From: Aptenodytes patagonicus
Lineage: Eukaryota; Chordata; Aves; Sphenisciformes; Spheniscidae
NCBI RefSeq assembly: GCF_965638725.1
Contig: NC_134961.1
Location: 2,232,001 to 2,296,000, forward strand
Direction of reading: 5' to 3'
Length of the DNA: 64,000 nt
Positions 34,049-48,000 of this stretch are shown in pieces. Below the pieces are notes generated by a model. That model worked only from the letters and a program-made list of their open reading frames with translations. It did not search any database and was not told the DNA's origin. Each line of letters opens with the position of its first letter. Positions within the stretch are counted from its first letter, which is position 1. The translations under genes were made by a program, and so were the position numbers.

Positions 34049-35554
34049 AAGGCTGCTGTTAGTTATTTGGCATGTTCGAGGCCTTTCTGTAGGCTCACTT
34101 TCTGAGGCTGCTGTAGAGTTGTGACAGTGGTTTGAGCCCCATTTGTTGTGCAGGGTGTTCTCCCAGCTGCTCATGTTAATGCAAATAGCCTACAGGCAGG
34201 CCCATCTGCAACTTAATCATAATCCCCAAACACCTCATCAGTTCTCCAAGCCCCAGGTCAGGGGGATACCAGTCATTGAAGTAAGACAGGGAGCCATTTA
34301 TATTAAAAAAAGTTTTATAAAAAAGTCACTACACTCTGTGTGTGTATCTGAACTGTTGCCATCTGCCACAGTAACTTTTAAACAAAGGAGGAGTCATGGA
34401 GTCCAGTTCCAGTGTTAAATTCAGTGACATCTCCTGGAAGTCTTGTACCTTGGTATTTCAATGCTCACTACCTGTTTGTAGAGAGAAGGCTGTTTTCCTA
34501 ACATTCACAGGCTGAAGGAGCTGTAACCCAGGCTTGCTAGGCTGAGGTCAGTGTAGGTGGTTTCTCCAAATTGTTACCGAAGCAGCAGATTTAATTTTTG
34601 ATAAGAAAAGCATATGCTGCTCTTGCAGATCAGGAGCCAGTAGCAAGGCTTAAATTAGGGCTTTCAGTACAACAAACTGTCTGCCTTTACTACGTTGCTG
34701 CCCATTTCTAGTGTTCAAGTGATTTGTGCTTTACTTGAGGACACAGTAACAGAAATAGCAAGGAAGACCGTGCGAGACAGGAAATGAAATTGAGCCACTG
34801 GCTGGAGGTGGCAGTTCAGCCACACCGTTCCAGCAGAGACCAACAGTTCACAGAGATCCCATTACTGTAGCACTGGGCAGTGAAGCATTAAGGCACAGAA
34901 GGAGGATTTTTCAGGCGAGGAAAACACGGCAACTAGAGCCTGAGGCAAATGGGGTTTAAAACCATCTGAGAGGTAGGTAAAAAAGAAGCTCAGACTTGCA
35001 GTGAGCCTTCATTTACCTCTTGATTATATCCATAAAAATCTTGTATCAGTGCAGCAAATGGTATATACATAGAAGAGGGAAGCACCAGCTGAGTGAGACA
35101 GTACCTGGCCAGAAGGAAAAGGCAGCACAACCTCAAAAAGACCTTTTAAGTGGAAGAATTCAAGCATAGTGTTGCATCCAGTAACTTGAGAACCAAAGTC
35201 AATTCCTTTCTTTTATAGTGCCAAGCCTCACAGCAAAGCAAGGGACATGACAAGTTCTTTTCTATCACCAAGGAGAAACTGGTGAGGTGTGACAAAAATG
35301 GGCTATAAAAAGTTTTGTATGTGGAAAAGAATCTTAATTTGCAGAGGACCAGAAAATATGGAATATTTTTAAAGGCAGCTATCAAGGAAAGAAATGGCCC
35401 AGAAGTGAGCTACAGAATTACAAGACAGGCATAGGCAAAGTTGAGGGGAAGGGCTCTTTTTGGAGGTATTGACAATTATTCGCTATCATCCCTGTATGAC
35501 TACAACAGAAATACTGTTTCCAGGAACCCTAGAAAAGTAAAGAGCATGAAGAAA
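34049..35554 (-). other. CCNF: CCNF 3' UTR and VRK3-CCNF convergent spacer
   Basis: No coding signal. Contains the CCNF 3' UTR of uncertain length, meeting the VRK3 3' end tail to tail. Confidence 0.6.
34590..34595 (-). terminator. CCNF: Candidate CCNF polyadenylation signal ATTAAA
   Basis: No AATAAA was seen on the minus strand in the 1.5 kb after the CCNF stop; the variant ATTAAA lies here, about 960 bp after the stop. Weak evidence. Confidence 0.35.
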
Positions 35555-36018
35555 TCAGAGGCTTAAGAAGCCCAAGTTCACCCTTTCTTCACTGTGTTCT
35601 GCCACATTTTTTCGCTTGACTTGCCTTCTGTCACACTTGCCATCGCTAGGCCTAGCACAGACTGACTGTAAACATGATTCCAGGTAATGAGGCAGGCGTG
35701 GCTCCTTGTTCATGGCACTGCCAAGAGACAGTGCTGAGGTAGGTTTGAGAGGTACTCCAAGGCTGCCTTCTACAGAAGATGTAGGACTGGCACTGTTGAC
35801 GGAAGAGTAGCCTGAGCTCCCTTCCAGGTTAGGATTTCTTGGGGTGCGATATGCCGAAAGGCTGCGAGTGTCATCCAGCAGCTTAGCCTCCCTCAGTGGT
35901 GCCGCATGCCCAGCCCACTCTACAGCTAGGTTGTCTTCATCACTGGAGTCCTGACAGCAGTGCTCCGCCGGATCCATGTAGACCACTGTCACGTCCAAGA
36001 TCCCACTGGGACCTGTCA
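35555..36018 (-). CDS. CCNF: CCNF coding exon 17 (C-terminus and stop)
   Basis: Acceptor ATTCCACAG. Encodes TGPSGILDVTVVYMDPAEHC, CCQDSSDED, the SSGYSSVNSASPTSSVEG block and a basic tail ending LGFLSL, then TGA at 35557-35555. Confidence 0.97.
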
Positions 36019-39000
36019 CTGTGGAATGATAAAAAGGTCAGGTTTGATTTGGGCCACACCAAGCAGGCATTCAGCACAGAATCAAGCAGGAAAAAAAAAC
36101 AAACCACAAAAACACAACAAGCAAAAGCATAAACCTTATGTTTAAGTAAACATGGAGGGGAGGGTTGAGCACTAAGTTCACTCTCATTTACAACAGTAAC
36201 TTCCCCGCCTCAGGCTGTTTGGATAGGTACTAAAAGCTGTTTAGAAAATGAACAGCCAGTCCTAGTGTCAGCAAAACAAACAGATAATACAGTGTTTCTA
36301 ACACAGTGGGCCATTCATCACATTTGGTCCACTATCAGTGGTATCTGAAAACAGTCTCGCTCCGAAACGCTAAGCAGCTACAAAACCCTTCATCATGTTC
36401 TGAAGCAGTATAGGGAAAGAGAACAGATATATACCTCTAAAATAGTTCAACAATTATAACCACTGGGGAAGGGGGAGAGTTTTTCCAACTCATCTTCAGC
36501 TGAAAGTTCAGGCTTCTGTTGCCTGAGAAACAGTTTTAAGCAAAGATGAAGAGACAATTTTAATTCTCTCGTCTGCTTTTTATAAGGAGAATAAAACCCT
36601 CACCGTCTCCATCTCTCTCGCCTTCACTTTCCTGATCACCTTCATAACCAGAGCAGGAATCTAAACTCCAGTCTAGGAAGTTATCTAGAAGGCTTTCTTC
36701 CTGGGTGGATAGCTCTGCTGTGGGTGTAGTCACAAAGCTGCCTCTGTCATCCTGAATGCTGTCTTCCCTCCTCCTGCAGCAAGAAAATCCAGAAGTCACA
36801 CATTAAAAGCCAAGTCTTCTTTTCCGGCTCTTTTAATAGGTATGTCAAGGTAGTTGCAGAAAAATTGATCATATTTAAGAATGAAAACTCAGGATACCAG
36901 AGAGGAGGAAAGGCTCCTGCTAATCTTCAGAGACATTTAGAATCATAGAATAGTTTGGGTTGGAAGGGACCCCTAAAGGTCATCTAGTCCAAGCCCCCTG
37001 CCGCGGGCAGGGAGATTTACAGTGATAAGTTATACTAGCCTTTTAGTTCTCTTTCCAGAGGGAGAGCTAAGGAAAGTCTGAATTTCCACCATGTTTGTGT
37101 GCAAGGGACTGGGCTTCGGGTCTTCCTGTTTCACACCCAACAATGAACAGAGCTGGCTGTAACTCATCATCTAAAAATAAAAAAAATCAGAGAGCCAGTA
37201 AGAATTAGACCATAAGATTCCCAGAAGGAACAGATAGCCAGAAGGAGGCTATTTATCTTTATTTTCTAGGAGAAATCTACCCCAGTGAGTTCCTCCCACA
37301 CGTACTCAAACAGAGCAGTTATAGTCCCCGCAGATCAAGTTTAAGACTACCACTTTATTTAGATAATCTGTCCTCCAAAAAGTTAGAACCCACTTCCCAT
37401 TATTTGAAGTTTACTACATCCTGCCATATGGTAGCTTTGGTCTTGGTGTCAGACATCAGCAAATGAAGACAAAGGGCTAACCCACCTTTTCTTTGCCTAT
37501 TTCTTCATAACGTTCATCTTCAAATCGTTGTTTCACTGCAGTTAAGGACACCTGCCTATAATCCTTTGGGACATCGTCATGGAAACTGGAAAGAAAGATT
37601 AAAGCCCCAATCTTAGAATGGATTATATGAAACAATTTTAGCAAAACCTGCCAATTTAAATACCTTCCCTCTGTCCATCTCAGTTCTGTGCTAAGGAAGT
37701 TGGTGTTTCAGCAGAGCTGCTAAGCAGCTAGCCAGGACACTTGGTTTCTCAGCATACGAGCATCTAATTCCTTTTCTGTTCCTTGAAGTAAACAAGATAT
37801 TTGCCTTGTACTCTTTAAAAAATGAGCTACTTTTGCTACTGGAACTCCTTCTGAAGCTCACCAATAAGCCAGTTGCAGTCTTCTGAAAATAGTGCTCTTT
37901 GGCAAGCTGAAACCTGTTAAGCCTTGAGGAGCATCACATTTTCTGTAACCCAGGGCCACTACCAGTTGTGAGAAACAGAAGAGCTGTCCCTGAACTGGCC
38001 TTTAGGCTTTAGTGCCTTGTGGTGGGGGGAGCAAGGCAGTTTCCCAAAGCCACGTCCTTCACTGGGAAGGGCTGACTCTATAGATGCAGCGTGTCTGCAA
38101 GAGCTGGAATCCAAGTACTCATGTGCCCTCCCAGAAGAGTTCCAAAACTATTACCACTTTTGGTGGAGGCTTAGCACACAGGGCAACAGGTCTTCAAGAG
38201 AGAAACCGGTGCACTCAGAGAGCTGGCTGGTCCAGGGGTGTGCTGGAGAAGAGAGTACACATTACCATTTCATGAAGCTTGGTAGTTCTGTAATCAGACT
38301 TTTTTTTTTTTATGGGATAAAGATCATGATCTCCACGAGCTTATGCCTGCAGACAGTTCGTTCAAGTTCACAGCTAGCTTCAAGGATAGGTTTATGTGCC
38401 AAACTGAAGTTATAGTTAAGTACAGGAATCTTCAGTCTCATTTAAACACGAAGCTTGCATAGTCTGATGCTAATACTCTTGTTCATCATAGCTATTAAGA
38501 GGTACAATAGACTGAACTCAGCTCTTCATTATGAAGTCTTACACCTGTCCCTCTCTTCCCCCCCAGGTGACTGGGACATCTTGCCTAAAGACAAAGTAAC
38601 ACCAAAAAAAACCCCACACCTCCCTAAAAGGACAAGGCAGACTGACATACCCTGCCGCAGCTCCGCTGAAGAGGCTGTTCTTACCTTGCCTGTGTAGTAT
38701 CTTAGCCAGCAGCAGTGCTGCAGCAGCCAGCCGAGCTGGGGAATACACACAAAGGCTTGTGTTTAAGAGTGACAGTTCACAAATGAAGCTGTAAAGGTGA
38801 AGAGTTCTTCTCTCCAGTGAGACTACATTTGACAATACTTCCTTGTAGTCCACGATGGTAGGTATCTAGTGCATAAAGGAGAACAGAGGTTGGCAATACA
38901 AGACAAGCACAAAGTATTTAGAACAGTTGTTTCCAGGAGATGCTGTTTTCTTTACATTAGGGTTTTTTTTTTTGTTTGTTTGTTTTAACTACTACACTGA

Positions 39001-42000
39001 CATTGAAGCATTCTCCAGTGAAAGAATAAATGGCCTCTTAAAACTTAAGTTTTAATCTCTACAGGAAGGCAGAGGGTTTTGTATCTGCATGCTCTCCACA
39101 GCTGATTGAAAACGCTTGCATGAAACCCCAACATCTTAGATAAGAAGTGCTCATTACCACAGCCTGACTTCAGTAGCAGCCCAAGGGGTGAAACATTCCA
39201 TCCACTTTCCAAACTCACCCTTATCTTTCCTTCTAGAGCAGAAATTATCTCGCCCATCATTCTGACCAAGTCTTCATATTTGTATGTGTTGTCTGTTAGC
39301 CACACAGCTTCCCGTATTGTCAAGATCTCTTTGCTGATGAAACTGCAATATTAAATATCATTAACAGTTAACCCCAGAAGAAAGGGAATTTCTGCACCTG
39401 TGCACTGCTGTTTTTGTGGCAGATAAATGCACCCAAGATGACCAAAGAGTTAAACAACTTCATAAGGTACTTTCCCAGGTACAGACCAGGAAAGAAAGAA
39501 CAGCAGCTCTTCATTTATTTCACCTTTAAGCTGGAACCACCTACTAGAACATTCCTAATTCCTCATTTATGAAACTTCTCCTAGGTTAAGACGCCAGATA
39601 TTAAGGGGACTAACACAGAAGAATAATTTTCCACCACACCATGCTGTTCATCTGAGCGTAACAGACTAAACTAGGTAACACCACTGCTGCAGTTGTTCCT
39701 TACAGGGTTACTCATGCTAATACGGCATGAAAGACTTCAGTTGCTGATGGAATGCATTTAGACCAATCCACCACTGTGGAGTTTTTTCGTATTCAAAAAC
39801 ATGTCCAAGAAATAACATTGTGTGTCTCGTTTGCCAAGATTGTGAGTGTTTGTATGTGAACACAGTTCAAGCAGCAGTCAACGCAGAGGGAAGCCAAAGA
39901 TTTTTTTCTAGTATTATTATTAGCAAGGGGAAAAAAAAGCTTGAGCCACAGAAATGAATTTGAATGATCACAATAACCACCTCTGTTCACCAGTCAGAAC
40001 CCCTACCGTGTGCAAATGACCATGCAGGCTATTCCCAAAAGTTGTAGTCGAGCCCGAGGTACAGGTCTCAGCTTCAAATAACGATCCACACATCCCACTG
40101 TCATGTGAAGGCATAGGCTAGAAAAGTCTTTCATGGTAGCCACTTCTACCAGCCAATCAATCAGGATGTACCTGGACAAGAAAGAGACAATCTGCACAGT
40201 TAGAAGCCATCCAAACCTGTGCTGAACAACCTCCCCATGCCTAGTTACTGAGTCCCTTCTCCACTCAAAAGTTCCAACCAAGAAATTCAACCGAAAGAAT
40301 TTTCAGAATAATGACACGTTGCACTGAGATAAGGATTTGCGACCAGAGGTCTGTTATCCTCTGAAGGGTCAACGGTCTTCTTGTCTGTGAAATGGAATTA
40401 GAAGCTAACCTATAATTAATAGGCACTTGCACAAGGAAAGGGGTAGGGCATATCAGTTAGGAGGCTACAGGCCACCTAAGATAACCGGAGAGTAACTATA
40501 CCTCTGACAAGTCAAACACTGCCTCTAGTTCTTGAAGAGGTTGTTAGTCTTGACAGATGCAAGAACTTACAGTCCAGAGAAAACATCACTCCTCATTTCA
40601 GTTCTTCATCGGGGTTTAAAGTAAGGGCTCTAATACTTCCTCTTTGCAAAATATCATGTGTTTCTCTGATTGTATATAACGCATCACAGAGGAGTAAAGC
40701 AAAAGACACCGTCTTCCAACAGACCTCATTCTAGATTTGTTTAGGCATTGGTTTCTGCTGTGTGGCCTGACTCCCAGATACGAGTTTTTACCTCATTGTT
40801 TCATTCATTCCTTTCTGCACAGTGAAGATACTTTGCTTGCTGATAGGAAGGGAAGCTTGAAAGATTTGAGACACCACTTCACTGGAAGATTTTGCTTCTA
40901 ATCCTAGTAGGTTTCCATTCCCACAAGCTTTGGCTAAAGCTATCTGTAGTACAGAGAACACAAGAATTTTTTTGTTGGATTTTTTTTTTTTTTACCAAAA
41001 GCAAACTAAATCAGCACAGGAAGGTCCTGTAATTTTCCTGCTGAAAACAGAGAGTGAACATGACAAACTACTTGAAAGGTAACAGAATCAGTAGTTCTTA
41101 GTTTGGCTTAAATGTTAGACGCACACATTATTTGGGGGTAGGCTTTTAAGTCCATCAAAAGATGCATCCTTACTTGGATTGTACCACAGACATGCAGTAT
41201 TTTCCAAAAGAGGGGGATCTGCAGGGTAAATGCACGCACGCATGTACAGATACTATTCAGCAATTTTGACCTTGCTTCTAAAGAGAGGAGTCTGGGCCTA
41301 CAATGACAGCATAGGAAAGACCGAATGAAAACGGTTTTCCTGGGAAAAGTCAGTCTTACCTGTGCTTCCCAGCAGCCCTTTGCTGCATAGTCCCGTAGTT
41401 TCCTGAGACTTTGGAGGTATCTGCCAGGATCTGACATCTGCAGAGAGGAATGTAAACAGATTTCAAAAAACATTACCTTTGCACAACGAACAGAAGGACT
41501 GTAGTACTAATATCCAGAGAAAAAACACTCCTTGTGGGTACATCTATTATTTCAGCAACCAGTCTGTTTCTCGTCGTGACGACAACATTTTTTTAAGAAA
41601 CTTTCTGCAATTCTTGCCCAAGGTCTGACAGGAAATGAGACAGGTCACTTGGGATTCCAGCACGAGAGCTTTGGCAGATTTATTAATGACAATGCAGGCA
41701 GTCTCCCCCCTCCTGTTCCCCAGGGAGCCATATGATCACTAGCCAGCAGTGCCTATGCCTTTAGCAGAGTTAGTATAAAGAAACTTCTGCCTGCACCTCA
41801 GCTACAACTGCTCGTAGACTGACTTACTTTAAACACCAAGGCAGACACCAAAGCTCATTTGAGAGAGTTCTTAGCACTCTCCTTGTTTATGAAGAAGGTA
41901 AGTTCCGAGGCACAGCAATTTCTTTCTGTGTATGTTCATTGCACGTAACAGAGGTCCAGAAGTTAGAGTGAAAAAGTTGTTTTGAGACAAAGAAATACTA

Positions 42001-45000
42001 CTTACAGCAGCCTTTCTGTTACTTTCCCAAAGGAGGTAGGAGCTGTTTAAACAACCCTGCTTTGAAGATTCTTCAAACATTTCAAGGGATTCTTTTCTTT
42101 TTTCTTCATCCTGAGAACAAAAGGCATGATGGTATTTTTGCTGTCCAGCCAACTGGGTGCCAGATCTCAACACTTCAGAAGCTACAGAACAAGCTCTGTA
42201 CTGAAAGCTACAGAGCAGAATCAACCAGTTGCGAGTCCCCTTCAGACTGTGAGGGGTGCTCCCACATCCACTCAGTGCTGTCATTTGAAGATCCAGGCTC
42301 AGGAAGCAGTTAGTGGTTTTCCTCAGCTAGACAAAAGCTTTTTGGCTTGCTTGCCACTGAAGGATTTTTTTTTTTTTTTAATACGCATCATGACTGGAAG
42401 GCTTCCTTTGAGACCTGAACACACTGCAAGTCCATGATCAAGCCAAAATTAATTTCACTGTTTGTAAAATTCAATAAACTAAGTTGGTAATGTTCCTTTA
42501 AACAACCAGTACATTAAAAACTCATGACAACAGAAATTCCTAGGCCACTTGAGGAATATAAGAGCGTTCAGCTCTTGATTTTTGTTAATCAAGGTAAACA
42601 GCATTAGCATCACCAAAAAAAGTACCCAAACACATCAAATCAGAAACACTGCTCACCTCAAAGAGACTCAAGACCTTAGCCAAGCAGTGCAGAATAGATC
42701 CTTTTTGAGCCTGAAGAAAGCATTAAGATAAAGCATTGTTAAAAGATAAACAAACAACAATAGCAATTTTTGCTAGTAATTCCAGACCACAACTTTGCCC
42801 TTCAATCATTCCTCCCCCTTGCTTTTCTCAATGTTTTGTCATCTTTGAGACAGTACTGAATCTCTCAGAAGAGACAGACAGGCCTCCAGCTCTCGGGATA
42901 TACCAAGTGTAGTTTGGCAATAAATTCATTAAAATGATTGATCTACAGTCATTTAAGCAACAAGAGCATAGGAGCATCTTGGGGAAACAAAAATATTTTT
43001 TCCAAAATAACTAGACACAGCTACTAGCCTATGTCAAAGTCAAAGGCAGAAAGAAATCTTACTTTCTCCAACTGACACTCTGCTTTGAGACTCTCGTAGA
43101 CCACAGCTTTACAACAGCTTCCACTCAAGGACCAGGGAGGACGGATAAAAAGCCAGATAAATGGGGCTGCGCACACATTCAAACGCTCCGCCAGACTGAA
43201 GAAATGCGATGCCTTTAATCCATTCACTTCTGCACGACCCTCGTCGGAGATGGACACTGAACGAAAAAAAAAAGAGCCAGAAATAGTTTTGAGTTTAGTC
43301 ACAATGCGTGCTTGGCATTCAGTCAGGCCAAGACAGACAATAGGATACAACCAGGAAAAGACTGAACAGTGTCTTCCCTTTACAGCCTTAAAAATCACGG
43401 AGATGGCAAAAGAAGAAAAATCTTACTACAATCAATCTTTAGGAACATACAACCCTAAGTTGGGGCGGGGGGGTGTTCTGCAAATACCAACACTCAAAGT
43501 AATGTTAATTCCTGTCAGTGTATGAAAAAATTAGTATGCAAGTCACCTGCCTTGCCAGTACCCTCTGCAAGGAGGCTCCTCCTGTTGATTGTCAGTCCCT
43601 TTTCATACATTTATCAAACTAGGTAAGTAGCCAAGTTTGATCAGAAGTTTACAAAGGATAACTTCTGAACATTAATTCATAAACTATGCATTGACTTCTT
43701 TTCTAAAAGAGCTGTGTGTGATACTGTCATTTAACACCTAGTAGTTCAGTGGCCAGTGCTTAAGCTGCACTGAAAGGTAAAACTGAAGAGGCACGATAGT
43801 AAATGAGACCTAACCACACACGGAAGGCAGCAAGCTGGCTCTGCGCTTCACTGCTTTAGAACCTGGGTACAAAAGCATCAGTGTTTGAGATACAGGAGAA
43901 ATAGCTTTGCAAGCAGCCACTAAAAGTGCCAACTTTATGATGAGACAGTTAGCCTGATCTGTATCTGTATCTGATAAGCCTTTAGCTCATCTATATTTCC
44001 TTCTGTCATGCCATCTTCCCCAAAGACCTGAGTACAAGCTTCCACACTTACAGCCTTCATTGTACAGGTACGCTATCCCCAGCTTCACAGCAGCTTCGAA
44101 GTTACCCCTTTCAGCAGCCCTGAATGGGAAACAGAGAAGATACTTGAGGTTGAAATCAGTAGGTGCTTCTGGGCCCACATCCTCAAACAAGTGACTTCAG
44201 TGGAGGCCAAGCTGTGAATTTGGTGATCACCAACCATAAGCATTTGTGCTTTCACTACAGAAGTTAAGCATAAGTGATGCTGAGGCTTTTCTTGCTGCAA
44301 CCCTTTCATATGCTAATGTCCATAATTTGGATAATTTGACAGTTCGTAGGAACTGTTTCCCATTCCCATGCAACATCCCCAATGCCAGAATGCCGTAACA
44401 TATTTTGGTGCTTGTACCCTCAAGGACATCAAGCCCTTGTGCTCCTCCCTTCCAAACCAATGTGCACATAATAGTCTTCTTCAGAAAGAAGATAATACAT
44501 GCATCAAAGAAGCAAAAGTCAGAAGCAAAACAATTAGCATGACATTTAAACTGACGCATCCCCTTCAAATCAGATACATAAAAAGATGCTCTCCGTCCTT
44601 TTTAAGCAGATTTACTATTACCATTTCAAACCTCAGTCATTTTAATAATGAAATTTACCTATTTTTCAATACGCTGGTTTGCACAAGAAGTGACCAAACC
44701 AACTCAGAAATATGGTTATGCTTTTGAGCCCCTGATTTCACTTGCAAATTCATATGGAAGCACCAGTAACAGATTTTAGTTAATGTGCTACGTTCCCATA
44801 TGGAATATTAATGCCCTTACAGAGAAATAACTTTGGTATATGCAATGGGCCCTGCTCCAGTTAGAGACAGCAGTTATAAGCTGCAGCTTAGACATGAAAT
44901 CAACAATTCTTCATCACCTTAAGCGAAGACTTCTACAAAAAGGTAAAGTCAGGTCCCCCACTTACAGCGAGGACTGATTAGAATTGTATATCTACCTTCA

Positions 45001-48000
45001 AACATCCTCTTCTACAATGTCAGACAAACTTGATTCTTAAAACTTACCTTTCAAACATCTTCAGATTGTTTGGAGAAGGCCATATTTCTTGGAAACTTGC
45101 ACATGCCCAAACACTAGCATGATTATCCACAAGGTATTTAAGATGTGAGTGCACCTGCAAGGGGGGAGCATAAAATAATAATTACTAAAATAAAGGGACC
45201 AACAGAAAAATAGTTCTTTGCAATCTAATTTTAGATAAGTAACTAATTAATCACAAGTTAATCATAACTTGTTACCTGCCTAATCATCATTAAGGCAAGA
45301 GATGCCAAACCAAACTAATTTGTCCTGCTAGATCACTGTGGCTGAACAATTCCCACAGAAAATTTACAGAGCACTCAAATACTACTGCTAATCATCTTAA
45401 GCTTGAGTACTGACGAATAAAACTGCTACTGGGATAGCAAAAATCTAATTTATTACTGCATGTATTCTTCGGTTTTCTTCAGGTTTACTCTGGCAGGAGA
45501 AGCCAGCCTTTTCCGTGTGCAGTCCTGGCTCCTAATGGCAGAGATAAGCCACGGTGCATGACAGAGGGGAAGCAGTGGCAGACTCACAGCTCTGACGGAG
45601 AGGATGTCCTCAGCAGGAAGGCCTTTCAGAACATGAAAAAGAACGTCCTCAGGCAGACTTAACAACGTCAGGACTCGGGGCCGTTTTCTTATCCTTCGCT
45701 TTGAAGGGAAAGAAAAACACCTGGAACATCTACAGTGAATCACTGGAAAACAAAAGCATGGGACATCTCAGTTAGTGACGGAACAGTAGGAGGAAAAAAG
45801 GCACTACAGAGTGTACACATGCATAAACATGTCTTTACTTGAGTACCTATTTACTGCAGCATAGGACACGTCTTAAAACATATTAATCATAGACAGATTT
45901 AGCATGTGTCACGTAATGCTGTAAGACTAAGCCACAAAGTAGTAACTAACTCATTCAATTTAGTCACTTAAGCTAAGAGGCTCGGAAGGGACGGCTCATG
46001 CTCAAGTCCTCCCCCTCTGTACCCCAACTCCATCATTTGACTGTGTTTAGTTAAACTGTCACTACTACTTCATTTACTGCCCCAACTTTTCCTTCTCAGT
46101 TGATAGCAGTCTTTGGAACGTGACCAGAGAGAGAGGAAGTTAAGACCCACCAAACCAGCTCAAGCCAAAAGCCCATCTTTCTAAGCAGCCAGTTGCTGCC
46201 ATGGGTGCTCATGGAAGATCCCTAAGAACCAGGAAGCCCTTTTTTGAAGTTTCAGCACCTTGTAGCATTCATAGACTAAGGCATCACCTACATCTTCTGT
46301 TCCTCATTAAGACAGTTTACCCTCGCTGCATTCGCCAAGAGAGGAAAACGATCTAACAGATGAGGTAAAACCAAGAAGAGCACACGAGGACTGCTCGCTG
46401 GTAGAGACTCCATGGTAGAAAGCCCAATCCCTTTTCCATCTCCTGGGGATAGCGCAGCGTTTGGGCTGCCACCAAGAGCCTGGCCCCCGCCTGCACTCAG
46501 GAGCCCCAACGTCCACAGCAGTCTGGCTAACAAACGGCAGAAATTCAAATCAGTGAAAGGTGCCAGGAGGGGAAAAAAAAAAAAGCACATTCCCCACCTC
46601 CAGCCCGCAAATGGCAGCGAAGGATCACCCTCACAGAGTGGTGCTTGGGTAGGAGGACCCAAATCAATCCTGGTTCATGCTGTACCTTTCAGAGCCCCGC
46701 CACGCGACAGCGGAGGTGCCAACGCTGCTCATTTCCACATCAGCCTCTCACAGCTCTCAGGAAGCAGTCCATACAAGCAATAGAGGCCCATTTCTGAGCG
46801 AGAAAAAGGCTGAACGTTTTCTTTGCAGACATGAGGGCTCAAAAAGTAGATTCTGAAGTGAAAGCTTGAGCCCCACAAATTAAAGGGCCACGTAAGGGCC
46901 TTTGTCTTTATTACAGAAGATCTCTTAGTTGTATTTTTCAAACCTGGTTTAAGTCTTACACAAAGAGATTATACTTGGGAAACTTATTTACTGACTTTTT
47001 TCTTAAGAAGTTTAATAAAAAGGCACAGACTTCAACTAGAGAGTCCAATACTGTGCAACGTGCATGTGCTAGCATTGCTTACCCTATTTTCACCGGTTCA
47101 TTTCTAGCTTGAAGATTTTTTGGCTTAAATGAAAACAGTAGAGTCAAAGTAGTAGTATAATACATATACCAAACCACCCCATATTATCTATGAAGTAAAC
47201 CAAGTCAGAGCTATGTAGTCTCACTAGATTACAGGGTCAAAGGCATAAGCGGAGAGAATGATGCAGCTCTCAAGTTTGTTACAATGAAAAGTAAAAGGTG
47301 GCTGAAAAGTCAAGGTGAGGATAGAGAATTTTAATGAGGCAAGTATTTTTCTCTCCATGAATATTTTTTCCCCTTTTGCCTGCTCTTCTACTTCAGATGT
47401 TTAACATCTCATGGTTATAACCAACATATGGAAAACCTCATGACCTTATACTAATCGCCAGTTCTTCACACACAACTTCAGTGAGAGACCGGTGAAGCAA
47501 CGTGTTGCATTTCTCTGAGAAGATAAGAGCAACAGCTCTTAGCAGCTGCAAATGCAGTGAATGGAAAAAATGTATGGACTGGCCAGTTAGACCCTCGTCT
47601 CTCTCCAAGCATGGCAGCCCACAGAACCGGGAAGTGTCCAGACTCACAGACTGCATAGCCAATGCAAAGTTTACAGACAATTTGTTCAAAGCAAAGTTGC
47701 TGCATCAGGCTCAATTACTTACTACAGGTTTTTCGGTTTGCAAAGGGAAGCTTATCTGGGTTTTCAGCAGGATCCTTAAGAGGAGCCTGCAAATTCCTAA
47801 GAGGTCCATGAGCCACGGCTACCACTGTGCTAACACAGGTTTTTCTGTTCATATATGCTATTAACTTCCTTAGCACTTCAGGTTTAATGAAACAAACCAC
47901 CAGCCTGATACAAAATAGCATCCAGTGTCTCTCCAGTAGCATGTACCTACCTGTTACCTGTCTTTGATTAAAAAGCTATTCCCGTGAAAATAAAAACTTT

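Noticed and set aside
38155-38165. Possible frameshift at the end of CCNF exon 13
   Set aside because: On recounting, the T run has four bases and the exon ends in phase 2 exactly as the next exon needs.
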